Made by a program: the position numbers and the translations under genes. DNA of 64,000 nt from Luteimonas huabeiensis HB2 (GTDB lineage Bacteria > Pseudomonadota > Gammaproteobacteria > Xanthomonadales > Xanthomonadaceae), in contig NZ_JAAN01000024.1 of NCBI RefSeq assembly GCF_000559025.1, positions 124,001-188,000 of the forward strand, in the 5' to 3' direction. Under the pieces are notes generated by a model. That model was not told the origin of the DNA. It ran no database searches and worked only from the letters and a program-made list of their open reading frames with translations. This document shows positions 52,886 to 62,514 of the stretch, piece by piece. Numbering within the stretch: the stretch's first letter is position 1; every line of letters begins with the position of its first letter.

Positions 52886-54223
52886 TCAACGGCCCAGCGC
52901 GGCGATGCGCCCGCGCCACTCGCGGGCGTTGGCGACCAGCGCCTCCGGGTCCAGGCCGACCAGGACGCGGTCGCGCAGGCGCTCGCGGCCGGCGATCCAC
53001 ACGTCGGTCACCTGGTGGCGGCCGGTGGCGTAGACCAGTTGCGAGTGCACATGATGCAACGGCTGGGTCTCCAGCGCCGACAGGTCCACGCAGGCTAGGT
53101 CGGCCTGCTTGCCGGGCTCGATCGAGCCCACCAGGTGGTCCAGCCCGATCGCCCGCGCCCCGCCCAGGGTGGCGGCGCGCAGCGCCGAGGCGGCGTCCAG
53201 CGCGGCGGCGTCCTGCGCCACCGCCTTGGCGAGGATCGCCGCGGTGCGGGTCTCGCCAAACATGTCGAGGTCGTTGTTGCTGGCGCAGCCGTCGGTGCCG
53301 ATGGCCAGGTTGGCGCCGGCGCGCGCCAGCGCGCAGGCCGGGCAGAAGCCCGAGGCCAGCTTGAGGTTGGATTCCGGGCAGTGCACCACGCTCACCCCGC
53401 GCTCGGCGCACAGGCGGATCTCGGCCTCGGTCAGCTGGGTCATGTGCACCGCGATCAGGCGGTCGTTGAACAGGCCCAGCCGGTCCAGCCGCGCGATCGG
53501 GCGCTGCCCGTGCGCCTTCAGCGACTGCTCGACCTCCTGCGCGGTCTCGTGCAGGTGCAGGTGCACGGGCACGTCGAGCTGGTCGGCCAGCATCCGCACG
53601 CGCTCGAAGTTGGCGTCGTTGACGGTGTACGGCGCGTGCGGCGCGAACGCGGTCGAGATCAGCGGATCGTCGCGCCACTGGTCGTGGACCTCGCCGGCGC
53701 GATCGAAGTACTCGTCGTCGCTCCTGGCCCAGGCGGTCGGGAAGTCGATCACCGGCAGCCCGACCCGGGCGCGGAAGCCGTGGCGCTTGTAGGTCGCGGC
53801 CTGCACGTCGGGAAAGAAGTAGTTCTCGTTGACGCAGGTGGTGCCGCCGCGCAGCATCTCGGCGATCGCCAGGGTCACCCCGTCGGCGACGAACTCCGGG
53901 CCGATCACCGCGCCCTCGATCGGCCAGATGTGCTCCTGCAGCCAGACCATCAGCGGCAGGTCGTCGGCGACCCCGCGCAAGAGCGTCATCGGATTGTGGG
54001 TGTGGGCATTGACCAGCCCGGGGATCAGCGCCGCGTCCGGCCGCGACACCACCTCGGCGGCCCGGAAGCGCGCGCGCGCCTCGGCGCGCGGCAGCACCGC
54101 GACGATCGCGCCGTCGCGCACCGCCACCGCGTGGTCTTCCAGCACCACCGCGTGCGGCTCCACCGGCACCACGTGGCCGGCCTCGATCAGCAGGTCGCAG
54201 GTCTCGCTCGGGGTTGCGGTCAT
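52886..54223 (-). CDS. mtaD: 5'-methylthioadenosine/S-adenosylhomocysteine deaminase (TRZ/ATZ family)
   Basis: 445 residues from ATG 54221-54223, preceded by GAGGGA (a longer in-frame extension to 54280 is not supported). Amidohydrolase metal site: [51 protein letters not shown] and [14 protein letters not shown]. It deaminates MTA to methylthioinosine, clearing a by-product of polyamine and quorum-signal synthesis; the substrate is inferred from the Pseudomonas homologue in the same neighbourhood. It starts four bases after the preceding gene's stop. Confidence 0.9.
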   Translation of the reverse strand: MTATPSETCDLLIEAGHVVPVEPHAVVLEDHAVAVRDGAIVAVLPRAEARARFRAAEVVSRPDAALIPGLVNAHTHNPMTLLRGVADDLPLMVWLQEHIWPIEGAVIGPEFVADGVTLAIAEMLRGGTTCVNENYFFPDVQAATYKRHGFRARVGLPVIDFPTAWARSDDEYFDRAGEVHDQWRDDPLISTAFAPHAPYTVNDANFERVRMLADQLDVPVHLHLHETAQEVEQSLKAHGQRPIARLDRLGLFNDRLIAVHMTQLTEAEIRLCAERGVSVVHCPESNLKLASGFCPACALARAGANLAIGTDGCASNNDLDMFGETRTAAILAKAVAQDAAALDAASALRAATLGGARAIGLDHLVGSIEPGKQADLACVDLSALETQPLHHVHSQLVYATGRHQVTDVWIAGRERLRDRVLVGLDPEALVANAREWRGRIAALGR

Positions 54224-54227
54224 TCCC

Positions 54228-55073
54228 TCAGCCACCTTTCTCGCTCCAGAAGAACAGATTATCGAACGGGTCCGTGGCATAGGCGTCGCCGTCGTAGCGC
54301 AGCACGCGGCGGACCCGGCGTTCGCGGGTTCCGACCGCTTCGCCGCGCTCGGCGGTCTCGCGCGACACGATCGCGGTCAGCGCCAGATCGGAGAACGCGC
54401 GCTCGCCCGGCGGCTGCACGGTGAGCACCGCGCGCGCGCGGTCGATCACGGTGCGCTGCGGCCCCCACGCGCAGGCGCTGCCCTCGACCATCGCCCAGCT
54501 GTCGAGCCAGGTGGAGAACACCGGGCGCAGCGCGTCGCCGTCGCGCACCATCAGGGTCAGTTCGCGGTCGAAGCCGCGCTCCGGGCAGCTGGGCCCGCGC
54601 GCCGCGTTCGACAGCACCACGCCGAAGGCGCGCACGCCGGGGGCGAGGTCGTAGCGGGCGGTGTCCAGCCGCAGGCCGCCGGGCCGCAGCGCGAATGCCG
54701 CGTCCTGCTCGAGCGTGCGCGCGTGCCGGGCCAGCACGCGCCCCGCGACCGGGTCCAGCATCGCGGTCAGCAGCCGCAGCGGCGCTTCGTCGGCGCCGTC
54801 GGCGCCGGCCTCGGCGAACACCGCCGCGGCCAGGCGGATCGCCGGATCGTAGGGCCAGTCGCGGCAGATCGTGTCGACCGGCGCCTGCGCCGCTCCGGCC
54901 GTCAGCAGGGCCACGCTCGCGGCGTCGCAGGCCGCCTGCTGCACCTGCGCGCCCGCCGGCAGCCACGCCGGCAGCCACGCCAGCAGCGCGATCGCGGCCA
55001 GCGCACCGCCCGCGCGCCGCGCCCTGCGGGCGCCGGCGCGCGCGAGGCGATGCGGTCGGCGCGTCGGCGGCAT
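54228..55073 (-). CDS. Hypothetical secreted protein
   Basis: 281 residues. A basic N-terminus and hydrophobic helix (GALAAIALLAWLPAWLPAGA) form a signal peptide. The mature protein has five or six cysteines (AACDAAS, TICRDWPYD, GPSCPERGF, GSACAWGPQ) and a VFSTWLDSWAMVEG segment, with a beta-rich C-terminus. I recognise no family. It is placed between efp and mtaD, four bases from the latter, and may be cotranscribed. Confidence 0.7.
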   Translation of the reverse strand: MPPTRRPHRLARAGARRARRAGGALAAIALLAWLPAWLPAGAQVQQAACDAASVALLTAGAAQAPVDTICRDWPYDPAIRLAAAVFAEAGADGADEAPLRLLTAMLDPVAGRVLARHARTLEQDAAFALRPGGLRLDTARYDLAPGVRAFGVVLSNAARGPSCPERGFDRELTLMVRDGDALRPVFSTWLDSWAMVEGSACAWGPQRTVIDRARAVLTVQPPGERAFSDLALTAIVSRETAERGEAVGTRERRVRRVLRYDGDAYATDPFDNLFFWSEKGG

Positions 55074-55080
55074 CGGACCG

Positions 55081-55647
55081 CTACTTGACCCGGCTGACGT
55101 ATTCGCCGGAGCGGGTGTCCACCTTGATGACCTCGTCCTGGCCCACGAACAGCGGCACCCGGACCACCGCGCCGGTCTCCAGCGTGGCCGGCTTGCCGCC
55201 GCCGCCGGAGGTGTCGCCGCGCACGCCGGGATCGGTCTCGACGATCTTCAGCTCCACGAAGTTGGGCGGGGTGACCTGGATCGGCGTGCCGTTCCACAGC
55301 GTCACCACGCAGTCCTCCTCGCCCTTGAGCCACTTCTCGGCGCCGCCCATGCCGGCCTTGTCGGCCTGCACCTGCTCGAAGGTCTCCTGCTGCATGAAGT
55401 GCCAGTACTCGCCGTCGGAGTACAGGTACTGCATGTCGGTGTCCACCACGTCGGCCGCCTCGACCGAGTCGGTGCTCTTCATGGTGATTTCCTGCACCCG
55501 GCCGGTGCGGATCTGGCGGTACTTGACCCGGGTGAAGGCCTGGCCCTTGCCCGGCTTGACGTATTCGGTGTCGGTGATGATCGCGGGCTCGCCGTTGACC
55601 AGGATCTTCATCCCGTTCTTGACGTCGTTCATGCCGTAGCTGGCCAT
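55081..55647 (-). CDS. efp: Elongation factor P
   Basis: 188 residues. EF-P domains: KOW-like N-terminus with the modifiable Lys 34 in [19 protein letters not shown], the central OB domain ([15 protein letters not shown]) and the C-terminal OB domain ([23 protein letters not shown]). It relieves ribosome stalling at proline runs. The lysine and its PGKGQAF setting fit beta-lysylation by EpmA with EpmB; epmB is the divergent neighbour. epmA is not in the window. Confidence 0.97.
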   Translation of the reverse strand: MASYGMNDVKNGMKILVNGEPAIITDTEYVKPGKGQAFTRVKYRQIRTGRVQEITMKSTDSVEAADVVDTDMQYLYSDGEYWHFMQQETFEQVQADKAGMGGAEKWLKGEEDCVVTLWNGTPIQVTPPNFVELKIVETDPGVRGDTSGGGGKPATLETGAVVRVPLFVGQDEVIKVDTRSGEYVSRVK

Positions 55648-55726
55648 CGTTGCTCCTGCTGCCCGCCGCGGCGGGGATAGAATGTCGGATTCGCGCCCGG
55701 GGCCCGGGCGCACGCGATAGCCCGAC

Positions 55727-56734
55727 ATGATACCCGCAGCCCCCCTTCCCATGCAGCCGCGGCGCTGGCAGCAGGCCTGGCGCGAGGCCGTGCGCGATCC
55801 CCGCGAACTGCTGGCCCTGCTGGGGCTGGAGGCCCTGGCCGCACGGGTGCCCGCCGAGGCCGCGGCGCAGTTCCCGCTGCGGGTGCCGCGCGGCTTCGTG
55901 GCGCGCATGCGCCACGGCGATCCCGCCGACCCGCTGCTGCGCCAGGTGCTGCCGCTGGACGAGGAACTGCGGCCGGTTCCCGGCTTCGGCCTGGACGCGG
56001 TCGGCGACGGCGCCGCGCGCGCGGCGCCGGGGGTGATCCGCAAGTACCGCGGCCGCGCCCTGCTGGTGGCCACCGGCAGCTGCGCGGTGCACTGCCGCTA
56101 CTGCTTCCGTCGCCACTTCCCCTACGCCGAGGAGACCGCGGCCGCCGCCGGTTGGCGCGGCGCGGTCGAGGCCATCGCCGCCGATCCGGACCTCGACGAG
56201 GCAATCCTGTCCGGCGGCGACCCGCTGTCGCTGGCCACGCCCAAGCTCGCCGAGCTGACCGCCGCGCTGGCCCGGCAGGCGCCGCACCTGCGCCGCCTGC
56301 GCATCCATACCCGGCTGCCGGTGGTGCTGCCCGAGCGGGTGGACGCCGAACTGACCGGCTGGCTGGCCGCCTTGCCCTGGCCGGTGGCGGTGGTGGTGCA
56401 CGCCAACCACGCCAACGAGTTCGATCCCGCGGTCGATGCGGCGATGGCGCGCCTGCGCGCGGCGGGCGCGACGCTGCTCAACCAGGCCGTGCTGCTGCGC
56501 GGCGTGAACGATTCCGTCGAGGCGCTGGCCGCGCTGTCCGAGCGCGGCTTCGCCGGCGGCGTGCTGCCCTACTACCTGCACCAGCTCGACCGGGTGGCCG
56601 GCGCGGCCCATTTCGAGGTCGAGGACGCCCGCGCGCTGGCGCTGCACGCCGCGCTGCGCGAGCGCCTGTCGGGCTATCTGGTGCCGAAACTGGTGCGCGA
56701 GGTGGCCGGCGACGCGTCCAAGCGCCCGCTGTAG
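55727..56734 (+). CDS. epmB: EF-P beta-lysylation protein EpmB (lysine 2,3-aminomutase-like)
   Basis: 335 residues. Radical-SAM cluster [15 protein letters not shown] (Cys 119, 123, 126), preceded by LLVATGSCA, and the family segments [40 protein letters not shown] and [11 protein letters not shown] with the PLP region. It converts (S)-alpha- to (R)-beta-lysine, which EpmA attaches to EF-P. TAGAAT at 55678-55683 is a candidate -10 in the 79-base region shared with the divergent efp gene. Confidence 0.95.
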   Translation: MIPAAPLPMQPRRWQQAWREAVRDPRELLALLGLEALAARVPAEAAAQFPLRVPRGFVARMRHGDPADPLLRQVLPLDEELRPVPGFGLDAVGDGAARAAPGVIRKYRGRALLVATGSCAVHCRYCFRRHFPYAEETAAAAGWRGAVEAIAADPDLDEAILSGGDPLSLATPKLAELTAALARQAPHLRRLRIHTRLPVVLPERVDAELTGWLAALPWPVAVVVHANHANEFDPAVDAAMARLRAAGATLLNQAVLLRGVNDSVEALAALSERGFAGGVLPYYLHQLDRVAGAAHFEVEDARALALHAALRERLSGYLVPKLVREVAGDASKRPL

Positions 56735-56837
56735 GCCCGCCCTTCGCCGTGGACGCCGCCGCGCGCCCGTGGCATAACGCCCGCCTCCGGGGCGCGTCGC
56801 GCGCCGCGGGGGCATGAACCGCTCCGGGGAGAGCCGC

Positions 56838-58913
56838 ATGGCGAAGCAGGACAACCCACTCCGGCTGGTGCTGGTGGACGACAGCGTCGAGGATGCCGAG
56901 GCCATCGTCAGCTGCCTGCGCAACGCCGGCATCGCGGTGCGGCCGCTGCGGCCGTCCGGGGCCGAGGAACTGGAGGCGCTGCTGGCCGGGCAGGCCATCG
57001 ACCTGGTGCTGGCCGCGCAGCGGCCGGGCGCGCTGCCGCTGGCGGAGGTCGCGCAGCGGGTCCAGGCCAGCGGCAAGGACATCCCGCTGATCGCCGTCAG
57101 CGATGCGGTGGACGAGGCGAGCTTCGTCGAGGCGCTGACCCTGGGCGCGCGCCACGTCGCCCCGCGCCAGCGCCCGCAACTGCTGCTGGCGCTGGTGCGC
57201 AGCGAATGGGGCGACCTGGAGGCGCGGCGCTCGCTGCGCCGGCTGGAAGCCCGCGTGCGCGAGACCGAGCGCCGCTGCGATGCGCTGATCGACTCCTCGC
57301 GCGACCCGATCGCCTACATCCACGAGGGCATGCACATCCGCGCCAACGCGGCCTACCTGGAGATGCTGGGGCTGTCGGACTTCGAGGACATCGAGGGCAT
57401 GTCGCTGCTGGACATGGTCGCGCCGCAGCAGCTGGACGACTTCAAGCAGCTGCTCAAGGAGCTCTCGCGCGGCCAGCCGCCGCCGCCGCGCTACGAGGTG
57501 CAGGCGCGCGACGCCGAGGGCAACCCGTTCCCGGCGACGATGGAGTTCACCGCCGCCCAGTACGAGGGCGAGCCCTGCCTGCAGGTGATCTTCCGCCGCG
57601 CCGAGGTGGATCCGGAACTGGCCCGCCAGGTCGAGGAACTGCGCAGGCGCGACCAGGTCACCGGCCTGCTCAACCGCCCCACCTTCCTGCGCGCGCTGGA
57701 GGACGCGGTCTCGGCCTCGGCCGCCGACAACCGCACCCACGGCCTGCTGCTGATCGAGCCGGACCACTACCAGCGCCTGCTGCAGGAGATCGGCCTGGAT
57801 TCCGCCGACGCCATGCTGGCGGCGCTGGCCGAGCGCCTGCGCGCGGCGATCGGCGAGGACGCGATCGCCGCGCGCTACGCCGAGCACCGGCTGGCGGTGC
57901 TGCTGCGCGACGCCGACTACGCCGCCACCGAAGCGTTGGCCGAACGGGTGCGGGCCGCCTTCGCCGGCGAGATGTTCCAGATCGGCGCGCACTCCAGCGT
58001 GGTCACCGCGAGCATCGGCGGCGTGCAGATCGGCGAGAAGATCGCCAGCGTCAGCCAGGTCCTGGCGCGCGCCGACGCCGGCGTGGCCTCGGCGCTGGGC
58101 GTGGGCGGCAACCGCTGCGAGATCTTCGACCCCGCCGCGGCCGACCGCGCCGAGGAGGAGCACGTGCAGGCCTGGGTGGATCGCCTGCGCGACGCCCTCG
58201 ACCGCGACGGCTTCGTCCTGCACTACCAGCCCGTGGTCAGCCTGCAGGGCGACACCGGCGCGATGTACGAGGCACTGCTGCGGCTGGACGCCGGCGACGG
58301 CGAGCTGGTGCAGCCGCTGACCTTCCTGCAGATCGCCGAGGAACACGGCCTGCTGTGGGAGATCGACCACCACGTGGTCGGCCAGGCCATCGCCCGCATC
58401 GGCGAGCGCATGCGCGCCGGCAGGCCGACCACCCTGCTGGTCAAGATCAGCCAGGCCTCGCTGCACGACGACAGTCTGGTGCGCTACATCGGCGAGCAGC
58501 TGGCCAAGCAGCAGGTGCCGGGCGAATACCTGGTGCTGGAACTGCCCGAGGCCAAGGTGTTCACCCACCTCAAGGCCACCCGGGACTTCGCCGAGGCGAT
58601 CGGCCGCTACGACTGCCGGCTGGCGCTGGAGCACTTCGGCATCGGGCTGGATTCGTTCCAGTTGCTGGCCCACCTGCAGCCGCACCTGCTCAAGCTCGAC
58701 CGCAGCTTCAGCGAGGACCTGCCGCAGAATCCCGACAACCAGCGCCGCATCGACGAGATCGTCGCCAGGGCCCGCGAGCTGGGCATCCGCACCATCGCCG
58801 ACGCGGTCCAGGACGCGGCCAGCATGTCGATCCTGTTCACCGCCGGCATCGACTACGTGCAAGGCAGGTTCCTGGCCGCGCCCGGTCCACGGATGGACTA
58901 CGACTTCGAGTGA
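56838..58913 (+). CDS. fimX: FimX-like REC-PAS-GGDEF-EAL protein with degenerate domains
   Basis: 691 residues from ATG 56838-56840, preceded by GGGGAGAG. Residues 8-120: receiver-like domain with DD at 14-15 but Ala at the usual phospho-Asp site (LVLAAQ). 150-255: PAS (LIDSSRDPIAYIHEG). 270-430: GGDEF fold in which the signature reads YAEHR. 445-690: EAL domain retaining EAL (478-480) but with VKISQAS, LALEHFGIG and DAVQD replacing the metal and catalytic residues. This combination fits FimX, a c-di-GMP receptor that controls type IV pilus function through PilZ/PilB. It is unlikely to make or cut c-di-GMP. Confidence 0.85.
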   Translation: MAKQDNPLRLVLVDDSVEDAEAIVSCLRNAGIAVRPLRPSGAEELEALLAGQAIDLVLAAQRPGALPLAEVAQRVQASGKDIPLIAVSDAVDEASFVEALTLGARHVAPRQRPQLLLALVRSEWGDLEARRSLRRLEARVRETERRCDALIDSSRDPIAYIHEGMHIRANAAYLEMLGLSDFEDIEGMSLLDMVAPQQLDDFKQLLKELSRGQPPPPRYEVQARDAEGNPFPATMEFTAAQYEGEPCLQVIFRRAEVDPELARQVEELRRRDQVTGLLNRPTFLRALEDAVSASAADNRTHGLLLIEPDHYQRLLQEIGLDSADAMLAALAERLRAAIGEDAIAARYAEHRLAVLLRDADYAATEALAERVRAAFAGEMFQIGAHSSVVTASIGGVQIGEKIASVSQVLARADAGVASALGVGGNRCEIFDPAAADRAEEEHVQAWVDRLRDALDRDGFVLHYQPVVSLQGDTGAMYEALLRLDAGDGELVQPLTFLQIAEEHGLLWEIDHHVVGQAIARIGERMRAGRPTTLLVKISQASLHDDSLVRYIGEQLAKQQVPGEYLVLELPEAKVFTHLKATRDFAEAIGRYDCRLALEHFGIGLDSFQLLAHLQPHLLKLDRSFSEDLPQNPDNQRRIDEIVARARELGIRTIADAVQDAASMSILFTAGIDYVQGRFLAAPGPRMDYDFE

Positions 58914-58916
58914 GGC

Positions 58917-59050
58917 GGGGGTCAGGGGCCAGGGCTCAGGGGCCAGGGGCAAAGAAGAAGCCCGCCTCGCGGCGGGCTCTTCGCATGCGGTCCGAAGGCA
59001 GGACTCGGCTTCTCCCTGGCCCCTGGCCTCCGATCCCTGGCCTCTGGGCC
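58917..59050. repeat. Heptamer-bounded inverted element 4 (fimX-htpX gap)
   Basis: Left arm in 7-base steps: GGGTCAG, GGGCCAG, GGCTCAG, GGGCCAG up to about 58950. Right arm, inverse sense, from about 59013: CCCTGGC, CCCTGGC, CTCCGAT, CCCTGGC, CTCTGGG. A bidirectional terminator hairpin sits in the core. Right-arm units, including CTCCGAT, match those of elements 2 and 3. Confidence 0.75.
58959..58978. terminator. Bidirectional terminator between fimX and htpX
   Basis: AGCCCGCC (58959-58966), loop TCGC, GGCGGGCT (58971-58978). On the minus strand TCTTCTTTG follows, on the plus strand CTTCGC, so it suits htpX better than fimX. The two genes converge on it. Confidence 0.7.
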
Positions 59051-59059
59051 CCCCGCCCG

Positions 59060-59953
59060 TCAGATCGCCCGCTGCCGGACGCCGCCCTCCTGCGCGAGCG
59101 GGGCGTCGCGCAGGGCCTGGATGCGCTCCTCCAGCGGCGGGTGGCTCATCAGCAGGCGCTTCAGGCCGTGGCCGACGCCGCCGCTGATGCCGAAGGCCGC
59201 GACCTGCTTGGGCAGGGTGTTGTGGCCGTAGGTCTGGCCCAGGCGCTCCAGCGCGGCGATCATCTTGTGACGGCCGGCCAGCTGCGCGCCGCCGATGTCG
59301 GCGCGGAACTCGCGGCGGCGCGAGAACCACATCGCGATCATGCTGGCGAACAGGCCGAAGACCATGTCCAGCACGAACACGATGCCGTAGTAGGCCAGCC
59401 CGCCGCCCTCGCGGCCGAGGTAGTTGCTGATCGCGCGGCCGACGATGCGGGCCAGGAAGATCACGAAGGTGTTGAGCACGCCCTGCAGCAGGGCCATGGT
59501 GACCATGTCGCCGTTGGCGATGTGGGCGACCTCGTGGCCGAGTACGGCTTCGGCCTCGTCGCGGTCCATCGCCCGCAGCAGGCCGGTGGACACCGCGACC
59601 AGCGCATTGTTGCGGTTGGCGCCGGTGGCGAAGGCATTGATCTCGGGCGCGTCGTAGATCGCGACCTCGGGCATGCCGATGCCGGCGGCTTCGGCCTGGC
59701 GGCGCACGGTCTCGACCAGCCAGCGCTCGGTCTCGTTGGCGGGCTGCTCGATGACGTGCGCGCCGGTGCCGCGCTTGGCGCTCCACTTCGACAGCGCCAG
59801 CGAGACGAAGGCGCCGCCGAAGCCGAAGATGGCGGCGAACATCAACAGGCCGGCGTTGGTCGCCGGGTCGATGCCGAAGATGGCCATGATGATGCTGACC
59901 AGCGCCAGCACGGCGAGGTTGGTGGCGAGGAACAGGGCGATTCGGCTGAACAT
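59060..59953 (-). CDS. htpX: Membrane zinc metalloprotease HtpX
   Basis: 297 residues. Two N-terminal helices ([20 protein letters not shown] and [19 protein letters not shown]), zinc site HEVAH in [15 protein letters not shown], and two further hydrophobic segments ([37 protein letters not shown]), with [12 protein letters not shown] near the end. It degrades damaged inner-membrane proteins with FtsH as part of envelope stress control. The gene converges on fimX with repeat element 4 and a terminator between them. Confidence 0.96.
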   Translation of the reverse strand: MFSRIALFLATNLAVLALVSIIMAIFGIDPATNAGLLMFAAIFGFGGAFVSLALSKWSAKRGTGAHVIEQPANETERWLVETVRRQAEAAGIGMPEVAIYDAPEINAFATGANRNNALVAVSTGLLRAMDRDEAEAVLGHEVAHIANGDMVTMALLQGVLNTFVIFLARIVGRAISNYLGREGGGLAYYGIVFVLDMVFGLFASMIAMWFSRRREFRADIGGAQLAGRHKMIAALERLGQTYGHNTLPKQVAAFGISGGVGHGLKRLLMSHPPLEERIQALRDAPLAQEGGVRQRAI

Positions 59954-60073
59954 CGTGGGGGTGTCCGTCGTCGTGTGTCGCGGCGCGCGGCCGCAGGCGG
60001 TTCACCAGATAAGGGCTGGCGTTGTAAATTCAAGTGAAACCGCGCGCGCCTCGCCGCGCAAGCCCCCCGCCCG

Positions 60074-60988
60074 ATGCCCGTCCCCGCACCTCCCGCGCCG
60101 CGCCGCGGGCGCTTCGCCCCCTCGCCCACCGGGCCGCTGCATGCCGGCTCGCTGGTCGCCGCACTCGGCAGCTGGCTGATGGCGCGCCGCGCCGGCGGCG
60201 AGTGGCGGGTGCGCATCGAGGACATCGACCCGCCGCGCGAGGTGCCGGGCGCGGCGCAGGCGCAATTGGCCGCGCTCGACCGGCTGGGCCTGGTCCCGGA
60301 CGGCCCGGTGCTGCGGCAGAGCGCGCGCGGCGCGCACTACGCCGCGGCGCTGGCGCGACTGCTCGATGCCGGCCACGCCTTCGTCTGCCACTGCAGCCGC
60401 GCCGACCTGGCCGCGCGCGGGGGCCCGCACCACGCCTGCGCGCCCGGCGCGCGGCGGCCGGATCCGGCGATCCGGCTGCGCGTACCGCCCGGCTGCACGA
60501 TCGCCTTCGACGATGGCGTCCACGGCCGGGTCCGGCAGGACGTCCACGCCGAGGTCGGCGACTTCGTGCTGCGCCGCGCCGACGGCCTGTGGGCCTACCA
60601 ACTGGCGGTGGTCGTCGACGACGCGGACCAGGGGATCACCGATGTCGTCCGCGGCGCCGACCTGCTGGACTCCACGCCGCGGCAGATCCTGCTGCAGCGG
60701 CTGCTCGGCCTGCCGACGCCCGCCTACGCGCACCTGCCGCTGCGGCGCGACGGCGCCGGGCGCAAGCTCTCGAAGTCGCAGGGCGCCGCCCCCATCGAGG
60801 ACGCGCCCGTCGCCGCGCTCGAGGCCGCCTGGCGCTTCCTCGGCCAGGCGCCGCTGGCGAGCGCGCCGGCGGATCCGGCCGCGTGGCTGGCCGCGGCGCT
60901 TGCCGCGTTCCAGCCCGCCCGGATCCCGCGCGACACCCCCGATCCGCTCGCCGCAACGCACAACGCCCCGGCCGCGCGGGACGCCTAG
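60074..60988 (+). CDS. gluQ: Glutamyl-Q tRNA(Asp) synthetase
   Basis: 304 residues, lacking the anticodon domain of GluRS. FAPSPTGPLHAGSL is the HIGH region; VRIEDIDPPREVPGA, CHCSRADLA (zinc Cys pair; the usual Tyr ligand is replaced by a His in PHHAC), LDSTPRQILLQRLLG and the KMSKS-like RKLSKSQGA follow. It attaches glutamate to queuosine in the tRNA-Asp anticodon. The TAG stop overlaps a TAGAAT hexamer that may be the -10 of phaB. Confidence 0.94.
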   Translation: MPVPAPPAPRRGRFAPSPTGPLHAGSLVAALGSWLMARRAGGEWRVRIEDIDPPREVPGAAQAQLAALDRLGLVPDGPVLRQSARGAHYAAALARLLDAGHAFVCHCSRADLAARGGPHHACAPGARRPDPAIRLRVPPGCTIAFDDGVHGRVRQDVHAEVGDFVLRRADGLWAYQLAVVVDDADQGITDVVRGADLLDSTPRQILLQRLLGLPTPAYAHLPLRRDGAGRKLSKSQGAAPIEDAPVAALEAAWRFLGQAPLASAPADPAAWLAAALAAFQPARIPRDTPDPLAATHNAPAARDA

Positions 60989-61034
60989 AATCGGGACGAC
61001 CTCTTCCCGACAGCGCATCCCAGGAGACGCACAC

Positions 61035-61775
61035 ATGACCTCAAGAGTGGCCCTCGTCACGGGCGGCACCGGTGGCATCGGCACCGCGATCTGCAGGCGG
61101 CTGCATGCCGCCGGCCACCGCGTCGCCACCAACTACCGCGACGAGGCGCGCGCGCAGGCCTGGCTGCGGAAGATGCGCGAGAGCGGCTGCGAGGCGACCC
61201 TGGTCCCGGGCGACGTGTCCTCGCCGGAGGACGCCGAGCGCATGGTGCGCGACGTCGAGGCCGAGCTCGGGCCGGTCGAGATCCTGATCAACAATGCCGG
61301 CATCACCCGCGACACCACCTTCCACAAAATGACCGCGCAGCAGTGGCAGGAGGTCATCAACACCAACCTCAACTCGGTGTTCAACGTGACCCGGCCGGTG
61401 ATCGAGGGCATGCGCGAGCGCAAGTGGGGCCGCATCGTGCAGATCAGCTCGATCAACGGGCAGAAGGGCCAGTACGGCCAGGCCAACTACGCCGCCGCCA
61501 AGGCCGGCATGCACGGCTTCACCATCTCCCTGGCGCAGGAGAACGCGCGCTTCGGGATCACCGTCAACACCGTCTCCCCCGGCTACATCGGCACCGACAT
61601 GGTGATGGCGGTGCCCGAGCCGGTGCGCGAGAAGATCGTCGCCCAGATCCCGACCGGCCGCCTCGGCACGCCGGACGAGATCGCCTACGCGGTGGCCTTC
61701 TTCCTCCCCGACGAGGCGGCCTGGATCACCGGCGCCAACCTGTCGGCCAACGGCGGGCAGTACATGGGCTGGTAG
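61035..61775 (+). CDS. phaB: Acetoacetyl-CoA reductase PhaB (copy 1)
   Basis: 246 residues, SDR family. NADPH site VTGGTGGIGTAICRRL, NNAG in ILINNAGITRDTTF, catalytic Ser in VQISSINGQKGQYG and YxxxK in ANYAAAKAGMHGF. The GQxGQ-x-NYAAAKAG signature separates PhaB from FabG. It makes (R)-3-hydroxybutyryl-CoA for polyhydroxybutyrate. CAGGAG precedes the ATG; TAGAAT at 60986-60991 is the likely -10. phaR follows after 111 bases. Confidence 0.93.
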   Translation: MTSRVALVTGGTGGIGTAICRRLHAAGHRVATNYRDEARAQAWLRKMRESGCEATLVPGDVSSPEDAERMVRDVEAELGPVEILINNAGITRDTTFHKMTAQQWQEVINTNLNSVFNVTRPVIEGMRERKWGRIVQISSINGQKGQYGQANYAAAKAGMHGFTISLAQENARFGITVNTVSPGYIGTDMVMAVPEPVREKIVAQIPTGRLGTPDEIAYAVAFFLPDEAAWITGANLSANGGQYMGW

Positions 61776-61886
61776 CCGCCGGCGCCCGCGCTGAATGCGC
61801 GGGGCCGGCCCCCGGACGATGGTCCAAGTTGCGCCGGCTTCCGGCGTGGGCCATGCTGCGGGGCAATACGGCCAGGCCTTCGATTC

Positions 61887-62372
61887 ATGAGCGATCTGCG
61901 CATCATCAAGAAGTATCCCAACCGCCGCCTCTACGACACCGAGATCTCCAGCTACATCACCATCGAGGACGTGCGCCAGCTGATCCTGGACGGCGAGAAC
62001 TTCGAGGTACGCGACGCCAAGAGCGGCGACGACCTCACCCGCCAGGTGCTGCTGCAGATCATCGCCGAGCACGAGCAGGACGGGCAGCCGATGCTGTCGA
62101 CGCAGTTGCTGAGCCAGATCATCCGCTTCTACGGCGACTCGCTGCAGGGCTTCATGGCGACCTACCTCGAGCGCTCCATGCAGACCTTCCTCGACCAGCA
62201 GCAGCAGTTCCGCCAGCAGATGAGCGGGCTGCTGGGGCAGACGCCCTGGTCGATGATGAACAAGCTCACCGAGCGCAACCTGGAGCTGTGGCAGGAGTTC
62301 CAGCAGAACCTGATCGGCAGCGTGGGCCGCGCGCCCGGCACCGACAAGCCCGGCGACAAGCGCGGCCGCTGA
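61887..62372 (+). CDS. phaR: Polyhydroxyalkanoate synthesis repressor PhaR
   Basis: 161 residues. The N-terminal DNA- and PHA-binding domain is unmistakable: RIIKKYPNRRLYDTEISSYITIEDV and LILDGENFEVRDAKSGDDLTR, described here in two parts. Gln-rich helices (TFLDQQQQFRQQMSGLLGQ) follow. PhaR represses phasin and its own gene until PHA granules titrate it. It sits between two reductase genes. I could not identify its operator, though the phasin gene at 7292 is an expected target. Confidence 0.95.
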   Translation: MSDLRIIKKYPNRRLYDTEISSYITIEDVRQLILDGENFEVRDAKSGDDLTRQVLLQIIAEHEQDGQPMLSTQLLSQIIRFYGDSLQGFMATYLERSMQTFLDQQQQFRQQMSGLLGQTPWSMMNKLTERNLELWQEFQQNLIGSVGRAPGTDKPGDKRGR

Positions 62373-62514
62373 GCGCCCGCCCGGATCCGACACGCCGACC
62401 GGCGACGGCATCCGGGCAGGCCGAGCCCGCGCGAGCGGCCACGCCGGGCCCCCCGCACGGCGCCCGGCGCCGATTCGATCGTCGCCATCCCCTTCCGGCT
62501 TCCGGAGCATTCCC

